DNA of 32,028 bases from Prevotella sp. (GCA_024697645.1 JAILFH010000021.1:1-32028); one strand, 5' to 3'. Positions 7,772 to 16,026 are shown, counted from the first letter of the stretch. Numbers and translations are program-made. Notes: generated by a model not told the origin, from the letters alone.

Positions 7772-9751
7772 ATGGCACAAATGAATAGCAAAACTACACA
7801 GGCTTCCAGTCAATGGTCGCAGCGGCTTTTCCGACTGCCCTTGGTGGCTGTTGTGTGGGATTTGCTTCTTGCCTATCTGGTCTATTTCATGGCTCGTGTC
7901 GCTTTTGTGTTGGAGAACTGGAGTCTCTTTAGCCAGGATATGACTTCAGGCTATCTGATGGAGTTGATGCGAGGAGGATTGCTCTTCGATACTTCTGCCA
8001 TTCTCTACACGAATGTACTATGGGTAGTAATGGTTCTTCTGCCCCTGCATCTGAAGGAGAATCGCATTTGGATGCGTATCTGCAAATGGGTATTCATTGT
8101 GATAAACACGTTAGCATTGGCGCTCAATCTCTGCGATGCTGTCTATTTCCCTTTCAGCATGCGGCGAACCACGACCACAGTCTTCCACGAATTTCAGAAC
8201 GAGTCGAACCTGGGTAGCATCTTCCTGCATGAAGCAGTGGCGCATTGGTATTTCTTCCTATTGGCAGCCTTGGTCGTATGGGCCCTTTGGCGACTCTACC
8301 GACAGCCGACAACACCGACGAAGCCTCGTCTGCGCTACTATCTCTTGATGCTGTTGTCGTTGCTTATCTTCGCTCCTTTCTGCATTGCTGGAATGCGAGG
8401 AGGATGGACAAGACAAGTGCGCCCCATCACAATATCAAATGCCAATGCCTATTGTAAACGTCCGACCGATGTGGGTATTGTGCTGAATACTCCCTTCTCG
8501 CTCCTGCGTACCATCGGAAAGAACAATTTCGAGGTGCCCGACTATTATCAGCAGAATGAGTTGGAAACCATCTATAGTCCCTTACACATGCCCGCCGACT
8601 CGGTGGTGATGAAACGCAAGAATGTGGTGGTGCTCATCGTTGAGAGTTTTGGTCGTGAATATATTGGTGCGCTCAACACAACACTGGAAAATGGTAACTA
8701 TCGGGGTTACACGCCGTTTGCAGATTCGCTCATTGCCCGCAGCGCCACCTTCTCGCATAGTTATTGCAACGGGCGCAAGAGCATCGACGGCATGCCTTCG
8801 ATTCTTTCGGCTATACCGATGTTTGTGGAGCCGTTCTTCCTTTCACCCTATTCGGTAAATGACCTGTCTGGCTTAGCGGGCTGTCTGGGGCATAAGGGCT
8901 ACGCAACGGCATTCTTCCATGGGGCAGCACGAGGTTCGATGGGATTTCTCGCATTTGCCCGAACCACAGGCTTTGCCGACTATTTCGGGCGTGAGGACTA
9001 TGAGGCTGAAACGCCACAGAAGGGCAATGACTATGGAGTCTGGGGCATCGATGACGAGCCTTTCCTGCAATATTTCTGTCGGAAGATGACGACGATGAAG
9101 GAGCCTTTCATGACTGCACTCTTCACCCTTTCGAGTCATCACCCTTTCGTGGTGCCTGAAGCGTATCGCGACGTTTACAAGGAGGAAGGACTACCCATCC
9201 ACAAGGTCATCCGCTACACAGACCATGCGCTGCAACTCTTCTTTGAGGAGGCGCAGCGGCAGCCTTGGTTCCGCAATACAATCTTCGTGCTGACAAGCGA
9301 CCACACAAACCAGAGCGATCATCCTGAATATCAGACTGATTTGGGAGGTTTCAGTTCGCCAATCATCATCTACGACCCATCGGGAGAAATTGCTCCTGGT
9401 ATGCGTGAAGCCATTGCCCAGCAGACTGACATCATGCCAACGATTCTTGCTCATTTAGGTTATGACGAACCCTATGTCGCCTTCGGTGTCGACCTATTGA
9501 ATACGCCCGCCGACAGCACTTGGGCTGTGAACTACACCAATGGCATCTATCAGTATGTGAAATATGGCCACATCATGCAGTTCGACGGGAAGAAGACCAC
9601 TGCAGTCTATTCTCTCGCTGACAGTCTGATGACTCATAATCTGGTTGGGAAAGTGTCTCAGCAGGCACAGATGGAACGTGAACTGAAAGCAATCATCCAG
9701 CAGTATATGGAGCGAATGACTCAGAATCGGCTGATAGCATCGCCCCAATAA
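7772..9751 (+). CDS. LtaS-like membrane-anchored sulfatase / phosphoglycerol transferase
   Basis: The 659-residue protein has about five membrane helices in residues 20-205 and then a large extracytoplasmic alkaline-phosphatase-superfamily domain (about 283-600). Expected metal and catalytic sites are visible: VLIVESFGRE with Glu291, the candidate nucleophile Ser337 in NGRKSIDGMPSIL, His383 in FFHGAARG, His456 in SSHHPF, and Asp510-His511 in LTSDHTN. This is the layout of LtaS, OpgB and EptA-like enzymes, which transfer phosphoglycerol or phosphoethanolamine from phospholipids to glycans, or hydrolyse such groups. In a Gram-negative cluster with LPS-type genes I infer modification of the LOS core or lipid A with a phospho-substituent; the donor is unknown. 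It is followed after 26 bases by the LpxL-like gene with no intervening promoter. Confidence 0.85.
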   Translation: MAQMNSKTTQASSQWSQRLFRLPLVAVVWDLLLAYLVYFMARVAFVLENWSLFSQDMTSGYLMELMRGGLLFDTSAILYTNVLWVVMVLLPLHLKENRIWMRICKWVFIVINTLALALNLCDAVYFPFSMRRTTTTVFHEFQNESNLGSIFLHEAVAHWYFFLLAALVVWALWRLYRQPTTPTKPRLRYYLLMLLSLLIFAPFCIAGMRGGWTRQVRPITISNANAYCKRPTDVGIVLNTPFSLLRTIGKNNFEVPDYYQQNELETIYSPLHMPADSVVMKRKNVVVLIVESFGREYIGALNTTLENGNYRGYTPFADSLIARSATFSHSYCNGRKSIDGMPSILSAIPMFVEPFFLSPYSVNDLSGLAGCLGHKGYATAFFHGAARGSMGFLAFARTTGFADYFGREDYEAETPQKGNDYGVWGIDDEPFLQYFCRKMTTMKEPFMTALFTLSSHHPFVVPEAYRDVYKEEGLPIHKVIRYTDHALQLFFEEAQRQPWFRNTIFVLTSDHTNQSDHPEYQTDLGGFSSPIIIYDPSGEIAPGMREAIAQQTDIMPTILAHLGYDEPYVAFGVDLLNTPADSTWAVNYTNGIYQYVKYGHIMQFDGKKTTAVYSLADSLMTHNLVGKVSQQAQMERELKAIIQQYMERMTQNRLIASPQ

Positions 9752-9777
9752 CCATTCAACAAAACAAACTCTCTATC

Positions 9778-10725
9778 ATGCAGAAAATTGTCTATTATAT
9801 TGTCTACGCCTTTTGGTACTTACTCTCGCTCCTGCCTTTCTGGGTGCACTATATATTCTCCGACTTGCTCTATCCACTCGTTTATTATGTGATACGCTAT
9901 CGTCGGCCTATCGTGCGTAAGAACATCGAGGGGAGTTTTCCTGAGAAGAGCGAGAAGGAACTGCGGTCAATCGAGCGACAGTTCTACCATTTCTTCTGCG
10001 ATTATGTGGTGGAGAGTGTAAAGTTCATGACCATCAGCAAGAAGCAGATGTGTCGCAGAATGAAGTTCAGGAATATGGCTGAAATCAATAAGTATATTGA
10101 TAGCGGGCGTTCGTGTGCCATCTATCTGGGGCACTATTGTAACTGGGAGTGGGTGACGAGTCTCACCTATTGGCTGAGTTCGAAGGGCTTGTGCGGTGAG
10201 TTGTACCGGCCTTTGGAAAATCCAGTTTTCGACCGTTTGTTCCTTCATATGCGCCAGCGCTCGGGCTCGGTGTGCATTCCTATGAACGAATCACTTCGTC
10301 GTCTGGCTACGTATCGCCGCGAGGGGCAGACTTTGGCAATAGGATATATCAGCGATCAGGTGCCCAACTGGAGTAACATACATCTTTGGACTACCTTCAT
10401 GAATCATGAGGAGACGCCCGTCTTTACGGGAACCGAGCGCATTGTCAAGAGTCTTGACCATCCTGTGTTCTATCTGGATATGCATCGTGAGCGCCGAGGA
10501 CACTATGTGGGAGAATTCAAACTGATGACAGATCATCCAAAGGACACAGAAGAATTTGCCCTGACGAAACAATATCTGTCACTGCTTGAGACGACTATTC
10601 GCCGCCAACCCGCTTTCTGGCTGTGGAGTCACAACCGTTGGAAGCGTACGCGTGAAGAGTTCGACAGACGATATTATTACGACGAGAATGGTAAGGTGAT
10701 ACGGCGTCACGAACCGAAGGCTTAA
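9778..10725 (+). CDS. LpxL/HtrB-type lipid A acyltransferase
   Basis: The 315-residue protein has one N-terminal membrane segment (about 5-40) and the LABLT acyltransferase signature HX4E. This appears as LGHYCNWEW with His119 and Glu124 as the likely catalytic pair, after the typical RKNIEGSFPE helix (47-56). Later motifs ISDQVP and TGTERI also fit lysophospholipid/lipid A late acyltransferases, which add a secondary fatty acid to Kdo-lipid A at the cytoplasmic face of the inner membrane. Length is normal for the family. It lies in an apparent operon between the LtaS-like gene (26-base gap) and the GT90 gene (50-base gap). Confidence 0.9.
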   Translation: MQKIVYYIVYAFWYLLSLLPFWVHYIFSDLLYPLVYYVIRYRRPIVRKNIEGSFPEKSEKELRSIERQFYHFFCDYVVESVKFMTISKKQMCRRMKFRNMAEINKYIDSGRSCAIYLGHYCNWEWVTSLTYWLSSKGLCGELYRPLENPVFDRLFLHMRQRSGSVCIPMNESLRRLATYRREGQTLAIGYISDQVPNWSNIHLWTTFMNHEETPVFTGTERIVKSLDHPVFYLDMHRERRGHYVGEFKLMTDHPKDTEEFALTKQYLSLLETTIRRQPAFWLWSHNRWKRTREEFDRRYYYDENGKVIRRHEPKA

Positions 10726-10775
10726 AATGTGCAGCAATCGTTGAAAGTAGTAATAAACAAAGACGTTTTGTACTT

Positions 10776-11762
10776 ATGAACAAAAGGAAAATCTACTATA
10801 TGCTCAACAACGGCAAGAACTTCAAACTGAAGTACTATGCCCAGAACTATATCCGTCTGGCAACGCCGAAGGTGTTGTTCCGCAAACGGCTGAAGAGCGT
10901 ACTCGATAAGGCTGCCAAGCGCGATGACTACGAATATATCCAGCAACGTGTTGACTACTGCAATCGTCTCACGATTGATGGTTTCGACCGCAAGCAGTGG
11001 GAGACGAAGGCAGTTGCTTTGTCTCAGCAGCCGATGACTCGTCAGAAGGTCTATTTCTTCGATAGTTTCGAATATTCACGATGGTTTCCGCAAGATCTGC
11101 GCTGGGTGCTGTTGCCGGGCGACGTGAACTACATTGCTGATGTTCCGTCGATAGTGAAGAGTCGTCCGATTGAAGGCGACAATGCCAACTCAGTGTTGCT
11201 GAATATGGATAAGGTGCGCCATTTCCTGTTTGTCAACGACAAGAAACCTTGGCGCGAGAAGCGCGATGTGGCCATCTTCCGAGGGGATTTAGGTAGTCGT
11301 AAGGCAAATCGCGATGTGTTTATGGAGCGTTGGTTTGGTGACCCGATGATTGATGCGGGAATGACCAATAACGAGGGCCGACCTGAATGGAAACGGGAGA
11401 AACTGACCATTGGAGAGCATCTGGATTATAAGTTCATCATGTCGCTCGAAGGTCATGATGTCGCGTCGAACCTGAAGTGGGTGATGTCGTCGAATTCTAT
11501 TGCTGTCAGCCCACGACTTACTTGTGAGACTTGGTTTATGGAAGGACAGTTGAAACCCAATTATCATTATATCGAAGTAAAGGACGATTTCTCCGACCTT
11601 ACTGACCGCATGCAGTATTATATTGAACATCCTGATGAGGCTGAGGCCATCATTGAGCATGCTCACGAATGGGTAGCGCAGTTTCAGGATGCACGCCGTG
11701 AGCGCATCATCTCGTTGCTTGTCCTGCAGAAATATTTTAATACAACAAACCCAAAGCCATGA
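10776..11762 (+). CDS. Glycosyltransferase family 90 (LPS sugar transferase, CAP10/LpsA-like)
   Basis: The 328-residue cytoplasmic protein contains the hallmark C-terminal block of the GT90 (CAP10) family: KFIMSLEGHDVASNLKWVM, then the ETWFMEG segment and PNYHYIEVKDDFSDL. An upstream FRGDLGSRKANR segment resembles the donor-binding region. Bacterial members such as LpsA of Pasteurellaceae add a hexose to LOS, and I infer a similar core-sugar transfer here from the neighbouring lipid A acyltransferase. The sugar and acceptor cannot be read from sequence. Its stop codon overlaps the next start (ATGA at 11759-11762), so translation of the two genes is probably coupled. Confidence 0.88.
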   Translation: MNKRKIYYMLNNGKNFKLKYYAQNYIRLATPKVLFRKRLKSVLDKAAKRDDYEYIQQRVDYCNRLTIDGFDRKQWETKAVALSQQPMTRQKVYFFDSFEYSRWFPQDLRWVLLPGDVNYIADVPSIVKSRPIEGDNANSVLLNMDKVRHFLFVNDKKPWREKRDVAIFRGDLGSRKANRDVFMERWFGDPMIDAGMTNNEGRPEWKREKLTIGEHLDYKFIMSLEGHDVASNLKWVMSSNSIAVSPRLTCETWFMEGQLKPNYHYIEVKDDFSDLTDRMQYYIEHPDEAEAIIEHAHEWVAQFQDARRERIISLLVLQKYFNTTNPKP

Positions 11763-12811
11763 AGCACTATCTGTTTTTTGCCACACTTCACTATGCCTAT
11801 AGCATTCTGCGTCCGCTTGAAGAGGAAATCTGGCGACGCGGTGATGATGTCGCATGGTTCATAGAAGACAGTTGTCCAGTTGATTTGCTGCCTGGAGAGC
11901 GCCAGTTGAAGACTATTGAGGAAGTCTTGGAATATAATCCTTTGGCAGTTTTTGCTCCAGGCAATTACATCTATCATTTCTTCCCGGGCGTGAAGGTTGC
12001 AGTGTTTCATGGCTATCCGATGAAGAAGCGCATCGAGAAAATCGACGACCACTTCACGATTCGTGGTTGGTTTGATATCTATTGTACGCAAGGACCTACT
12101 TCGACGCCCTATTTTGAGGAACTTGCTTCCAAGCACGGATTCTTCCGCATCTATGAGACGGGTTGGTGCAAGATGGACCCGTTCTTCGACCCTGCTTTGC
12201 CGCCAGAACCGAAGCGTGAGCAGCCTGTAATTCTCTATTCTCCTACGTTCACACGTGGAATTTCGTCGGCTTGGGATTTGCTTCCCACTATCGAACAACT
12301 TGCCGTAGAGAAACCCTGGAGGTGGATAATTACTTTCCATCCGAAACTCGACGACCCACAACTCATCAGTGACTATGAGGAAATGGCCGCACGCCATGAA
12401 AACGTCCTATTTACAAGGGTCAATAAAGGTTTGGAGACATTCCGCCAAACCGATGTGATGCTTTGCGACTCATCGAGCATCACGCTGGAATATATGATGC
12501 TTGGAAAGCCCGTTGTGACATTCCGCAACACCCATCCGGGCCCTCATCTCCTTGATGTGCGCGAAAAGGAACTCGTGGGGCCTGCTATCGAGAAGGCACT
12601 CACGCATCCTGCAGAACTGATGGAGGCGATTGAACACTATACGGCTCAGCACGAAGCCCATCGCGATGGTCATAACTCAGCCCGAGTACTTGATGCAGTC
12701 GACGATTTCGTAGCAAACTACCAAGGAAAATTGCGCCGCAAACCTCTGAATTTGTTCCGTAAACTCAAACTGCGCTGCAAACTAAACTATTGGAAACTTT
12801 CCAAAGTTTGA
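11759..12811 (+). CDS. CDP-glycerol glycerophosphotransferase-like protein
   Basis: The 350-residue protein has the GT-B-like layout of the Glyphos_transf (TagB/TagF) family. Visible motifs are VAVFHGYPMKK (90-100), ILYSPTFTRG (about 159-168), ITFHPKLDD, and the C-terminal CDSSSITLEYMMLGKPVV, whose DSSS...E stretch is the conserved donor-binding site. Family members use CDP-glycerol or CDP-ribitol to build teichoic acids, or add polyol-phosphates to capsules and LPS. Here it overlaps the GT90 gene by 4 bases and closes the LPS-type operon, so I infer transfer of a polyol-phosphate to the LOS sugar chain. No CDP-glycerol synthase (TagD-like) is in the window. The stop codon TGA (12809-12811) lies inside a dispersed repeat element, so the last residues may have been altered by its insertion. 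Confidence 0.82.
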   Translation: MKHYLFFATLHYAYSILRPLEEEIWRRGDDVAWFIEDSCPVDLLPGERQLKTIEEVLEYNPLAVFAPGNYIYHFFPGVKVAVFHGYPMKKRIEKIDDHFTIRGWFDIYCTQGPTSTPYFEELASKHGFFRIYETGWCKMDPFFDPALPPEPKREQPVILYSPTFTRGISSAWDLLPTIEQLAVEKPWRWIITFHPKLDDPQLISDYEEMAARHENVLFTRVNKGLETFRQTDVMLCDSSSITLEYMMLGKPVVTFRNTHPGPHLLDVREKELVGPAIEKALTHPAELMEAIEHYTAQHEAHRDGHNSARVLDAVDDFVANYQGKLRRKPLNLFRKLKLRCKLNYWKLSKV

Positions 12812-12957
12812 GCGTTCCCCGTCAATCGGGGAAGCGGCGTAAGCCGAAGGGGCTTCAGTGAAGAACTGTTGAGTTCCGCCTTTGGCGGCTTTAAAAACAA
12901 GAAAAAACAAAAGATTTGAGCGTTCCCGTTGGGAAGCGGCCTAAGCCAAAGGGGACG
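12803..12957. repeat. Dispersed mosaic repeat, copy A (modules P, H, P)
   Basis: The first P module (12806-12862) has stem TTCCCCG/CGGGGAA at 12815-12821 and 12827-12833, then GCGGCGTAAGCCGAAGGGG. Module H follows with hairpin CCGCCTTTGGCGG (12877-12889) and an A-rich tail. A second P module starts near 12914 with stem TTCCC/GGGAA and GCGGCCTAAGCCAAAGGGG. The same modules recur near 13.0-13.6, 16.0-16.2, 25.4-25.6 and 31.8-32.0 kb. No stem is followed by a T-run on the plus strand, so these are not ordinary terminators. The first module overlaps the upstream stop codon. Confidence 0.85.
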
Positions 12958-13002
12958 AATAAGACAACGGAAATAATCGGAAAACACGGATATTTATATT
13001 GA

Positions 13003-13613
13003 TTGGGCATTGGGATAGCCCTTGGGCTAGAAATCCATCAAATATCGCTTCGCGAGAAATATATGGCGCTCTATATCGCGCCTTATTACACTTGGAATTC
13101 GCACCCACGTATTCCCCTCCTCCGGGGAGGAGGGGTGGAGCGAAGCGAGGGGTGGAAGCGGCGTAAGCCGAAGGGGCTTCAGTGAAGAACTGTTGAGTTC
13201 CGCCTTTGGCGGCTTTAAGAAAACAAGAAAAAACAGAAGAAAACATAAAAAAACATTGGCGCGTTGCGCCAAGTATTACGCTAACTCGATATAAAAAACC
13301 GTAAACCAAACGAGGCTGAGAACAAGCAAGTCGCACCCACGAATTCCCCTCCTCCCGGGAGGCCAAGACAAGGCGACGATTGAGTATCGTCGGTGAAGGC
13401 TTGGGGTGCAGTTCTCGGCTGCTGCAAGACTGGCGAAGCCCAAGTCGAAGCAGAAGACGCTAAGAACAAAGGGGGCAAGGTGGAGCGAAGCGAGGGGTGG
13501 TAGCGGTGTAATCAAAAAGCGGGCTGAAGGCCCAACTCGCTCACAGCCCAGGGCAGCGCCCTGGGTTTATAGATGAACAACAAATCATCGCCCTACAGGG
13601 GCAAAAGATTTAT
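13003..13613. repeat. Dispersed mosaic repeat, copies B and C fused into a 610-bp block
   Basis: The block contains, in order: a CGCTTCGCGAGAAATATATG module (from about 13047) ending in CTATATCGCGCCTTATTA; a GC-rich hairpin CCCCTCCTCC-GG-GGAGGAGGGG (about 13117-13138); a P module; hairpin H at 13200-13212; an A-rich linker; hairpin TTGGCGCGTTGCGCCAA (13256-13272); and CCAAACGAGGC. The CGCACCCACG(T/A)ATTCCCC segment then recurs at about 13332, followed by an extra segment of about 120 bp (13362-13480) and the 104-bp module at 13510-13613. ORFs called here in several frames read through the hairpins and are not genes. Confidence 0.85.
13510..13613. repeat. 104-bp repeat module, near-identical to 25531-25634
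   Basis: Aligning this segment with 25531-25634 gives 98 matches in 104 positions without gaps. It contains three nested hairpin-forming parts: GGGC...GCCC, CCCAGGGC...GCCCTGGG and GCCCTACAGGGGC. The two copies are 12 kb apart in the same orientation, both at the downstream end of a mosaic block. No coding potential is evident. Confidence 0.9.
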
Positions 13614-13630
13614 TATTTCAAGAATTAGAG

Positions 13631-13800
13631 ACTGTGATTTGTGATTTGGAACTCGCCCGTCCTCGTATCTGTTATCTGTGATTTGTAATTTGTCACTTGG
13701 ATTTTTGTTTCCTGCTATTTGTGAATTGTCACTTGTGATTTGTTATCTGTTTTTGCTATTTGTGAATTGTGAATTGTTATTTGTAATTTGTTCTCTGTAC
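13631..13800. repeat. Degenerate heptanucleotide array, TTGTnAn type
   Basis: The stretch is made largely of 7-base units such as TTTGTAA, TTTGTCA, TTGTGAA and TTGTTAT. Runs are in register, for example 13667-13701 and 13761-13800. It separates the repeat mosaic from the GNAT gene and overlaps the last seven or so codons of that gene. Confidence 0.75.
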
Positions 13801-14430
13801 TAGGTGCTTCATCGGGTGTCCTCCCCACTGACTATCTCCTGCATAGATGAATCCAACTGACCGATAGAGACGCTCACCCGCGGGATTACCTTTGTCGACG
13901 AGAAGGCCGACCTGAGGAATTCCCATTTCTGCTGCACGTTCAGCAGTGGCTCGCAATAGGCGGGAAGCAATGCCTTGTCGGCGATATTCAGGAAGTACAG
14001 CCAGAGAGTCCAAGTAGAGTTCGCCAGCCTGTGTCTCGTCGTCAATATTGGAATGATCTGCATGAAGAAATTGCTTGGCACTCTCAATGAATGCTCGTCG
14101 TAGTCCATGAAGTTGAGCCCCATCATAGGCGGTTGCAATGCCGACAACCTTTGCTCTTTCGTCTATTTGACTTCCTTCACTGCCTTTGGTCTTCGTCTCT
14201 TCAGTCGACTTATTCCCTTCAATAGCCACAGCAACAAGTGTGTTCCTCCAACTGTATTGCGAATCGTCGCGTTCTACAAGATGCGTCATCATTTCTCGGA
14301 AATCATCGAGGCCGTGACCCTCGCCGCAGAAATGCAGGCAGCAATCATTGGTCATTGCCATCATGATCAGACGGGCAATTTCTGCTGCCTGATTGCGATT
14401 GGCTTTGCGAATTTCTATTTGTGAATTCAT
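13777..14430 (-). CDS. GNAT family N-acetyltransferase
   Basis: The 217-residue protein shows the acetyl-CoA-binding motif A of GNAT enzymes in LAVLPEYRRQGIASRLL, with the Q/R-x-x-G-x-A loop, followed by the motif B-like GNPAGERLYRSVGF segment. The substrate is unknown. A hydrophilic K/E/S/T-rich stretch at about 73-92 separates two core strands and looks like a surface insertion. The last residues (VQRTNYK) and the stop codon are encoded within the heptanucleotide array, so the C-terminus has probably been rewritten by repeat expansion. It is a single gene; a 150-base gap containing no recognisable feature separates it from the upstream CAT-like gene. Confidence 0.82.
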   Translation of the reverse strand: MNSQIEIRKANRNQAAEIARLIMMAMTNDCCLHFCGEGHGLDDFREMMTHLVERDDSQYSWRNTLVAVAIEGNKSTEETKTKGSEGSQIDERAKVVGIATAYDGAQLHGLRRAFIESAKQFLHADHSNIDDETQAGELYLDSLAVLPEYRRQGIASRLLRATAERAAEMGIPQVGLLVDKGNPAGERLYRSVGFIYAGDSQWGGHPMKHLVQRTNYK

Positions 14431-14578
14431 TATTAAAGATTAGGAGTGAAGCATCATGTTTTATGGCAAAAGAAATGGAGGTTTTCGATAAAAATTCCCC
14501 ATTTCATCGAGGTTTTTTCGCAAAACTGCTTCCAATTGACGGTTTCAACAGGGAGGAAAACGTTGCGTTGCAATCTCC

Positions 14579-15217
14579 TTACTCGAGTTCGTCAATCAGC
14601 GTTTGCAGTTGTTGGAAAAACAGTCCGATGTGGTAGCCGTCAATGAATCGGTGGTTTGCACAAATGGTCATATTCAATTGCCAGCGACCTTCGCGCAGGA
14701 CGTATTTGCCCCAGTTCACACGAGGAATTGCGTCATCGGGATTTTCCATTCCCGGGTTGCAGATTGCAGTTGTGTCGAGATTGGGAATGCAAGTACTGTA
14801 AACCACGTTCTCGATGTCGCCCATTCCTCCAAAGAGAGTAGTTTGCTGGGCAATGGCAGCAGAGGTCGCTTCGACATATTCCCGCAATGTTCCCTCAAGA
14901 GCACCCGTGTAGAATCGGAAAACTTCCTCCTCGGGTCGCTTATGGGTGAAATTTGTGTGGATTTTGTCATAGAGAACCACTTGCCCATCTTTGACTCTAA
15001 GTCTGAAATTCTCAATGCCGTTCATGGCTTCCGTCACCAGATAGACCAGCGAGAGATAGAACGAACAGTTATTCTCTCGCTTGAATCTCAGCAGATGGGT
15101 CACGTCGATGTTTGCAGCCACACTATAGTGAGGTAACTTCAGTTGCGAGAAATGTTCATAGATCTCCCGTCGTTCCCAATGTTGGGTGTCAAAAATCTGA
15201 TAATCGTTATTCATCAT
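14579..15217 (-). CDS. Chloramphenicol-acetyltransferase-fold (CatA-like) acyltransferase
   Basis: The 212-residue protein has the length and layout of type A CAT enzymes. The catalytic signature is present near the C-terminus as ANHRFIDGYHIGLFF, i.e. HxxxDG with His189 and Asp193. An N-terminal WERREIYEHF block and an internal CSFYLSLVYLVTEAMN helix also match the family. True resistance CATs usually have HHxxxDG, whereas this has Asn-His, as in many chromosomal CatA-like proteins of unknown substrate. I would not call it a resistance gene from sequence. Its start overlaps the 3' end of the DUF3267 gene by 11 bases, so the two are probably translated from one mRNA. Confidence 0.85.
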   Translation of the reverse strand: MMNNDYQIFDTQHWERREIYEHFSQLKLPHYSVAANIDVTHLLRFKRENNCSFYLSLVYLVTEAMNGIENFRLRVKDGQVVLYDKIHTNFTHKRPEEEVFRFYTGALEGTLREYVEATSAAIAQQTTLFGGMGDIENVVYSTCIPNLDTTAICNPGMENPDDAIPRVNWGKYVLREGRWQLNMTICANHRFIDGYHIGLFFQQLQTLIDELE

Positions 15218-15812
15218 AAATATAGAAACCAGCCTCTGAAGGATGGTCGAGTACGAGTGAATCAGGATTCTCTTTTGTCAGCAGCCACGCCATCCAGATG
15301 TCGCCAGCAGCCGCAGCAATGAAGAATATTCCCCACAGAAGAAGTGGAAAACTACCGATGAAAAGGGCAATTATTGCTGGAATCACACCAAGAACGAAGC
15401 AAGGCATAAGGCAAGCGAGTTGGTAGGGACGAATGTGCATCGGCTCGTCACAGTGGCAATAGGGTGTGAGGTATTTCCAGATGACTCCGAAACTGATGCT
15501 CTTCCAGCCGCGCTTTGCGTAGAACGACCAAGTGATTCCGTGAATCACCTCATGAACAACAATGCCCAAAACCATTGCCACAAGGGCCACAACCCAGGTT
15601 ATTCCGTTGCCAAGCAAGTCTCCGATGGGGCGTTTCCCGTGCCAGATAAGGAAGAAAGGAACTATCAATGCCACACTTGCCACAACCATAATGATAATGG
15701 CAAAATAATTTGCCTTCAACAAATCAATAGCCACTTTCCGCCTGCGACGTCCTTCAAATTCCTCGCTGACAGTATCGGGTGCCAGCAGTTCTTTTTCTTT
15801 TTGCTCCTCCAT
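15207..15812 (-). CDS. DUF3267 membrane protein with a HExxH metalloprotease-like motif
   Basis: The 201-residue protein has four predicted membrane segments. The second contains VVHEVIHGITW, a HExxH zinc-binding motif typical of the DUF3267 (putative zincin peptidase) family. The function of the family is unknown; intramembrane or membrane-associated proteolysis is inferred from the motif. The frame opens further upstream to 15836 with a TTG, but that TTG is part of a -7 promoter box (15834-15841), so I start at the ATG at 15810-15812. The gene is the first of a two-gene unit with the CAT-like gene. Confidence 0.85.
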   Translation of the reverse strand: MEEQKEKELLAPDTVSEEFEGRRRRKVAIDLLKANYFAIIIMVVASVALIVPFFLIWHGKRPIGDLLGNGITWVVALVAMVLGIVVHEVIHGITWSFYAKRGWKSISFGVIWKYLTPYCHCDEPMHIRPYQLACLMPCFVLGVIPAIIALFIGSFPLLLWGIFFIAAAAGDIWMAWLLTKENPDSLVLDHPSEAGFYIYDE

Positions 15813-15833
15813 AGTTTTTTTGTTAATGATGTG

Positions 15834-15841
15834 CAAAAGTA
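15834..15841 (-). promoter_or_regulatory. -7 box for the DUF3267/CAT-like gene pair
   Basis: On the minus strand the sequence reads TACTTTTGCAC, matching TAnnTTTG. The ATG at 15812 is 21 bases downstream of the box, like other leaders in this window, and this excludes the longer TTG start. Confidence 0.6.
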
Positions 15842-15950
15842 ATATTTTTTCTTCTAATATCGTCCATTTATCTCAAAAACTGCGAATTTCACGGCATTCT
15901 TTTTTTGATAAGACAAGTTGATGTTTTGGTTTCAATGAAATAGAGCAATC

Positions 15951-16026
15951 CTCTTGACTTATGATACGAAACCTCATGACTCACGATACGAAACTTCTTG
16001 ACTCAAGATATGAAACCTCTTGACCA
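15951..16026. repeat. Tandem array of 22-bp units, about 3.5 copies
   Basis: Units begin at 15951, 15973, 15995 and 16017 and share the pattern CTCwTGACTyAnGATACGAAAC. Unit 3 holds a perfect dyad CTTGACTCAAG (15997-16007). The last unit merges into the adjacent mosaic repeat. The period equals that of the array at 715-890, although the sequence differs. Confidence 0.85.

Noticed and set aside
11684..12397. 237-codon minus-strand ORF opposite the CDP-glycerol-type gene
   Set aside because: It spans the junction of two overlapping plus-strand genes with clear families and has no domain of its own.
12787..13515. Several ORFs of 60-141 codons in the repeat mosaic at 12.8-13.5 kb
   Set aside because: They run through the hairpin modules in several frames, and the same peptide strings recur because the DNA repeats. 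No start context or conserved domain.
14579..15217. Chloramphenicol resistance gene
   Set aside because: The fold and HxxxDG motif are present, but the Asn-His variant and chromosomal setting do not support a resistance claim without testing.
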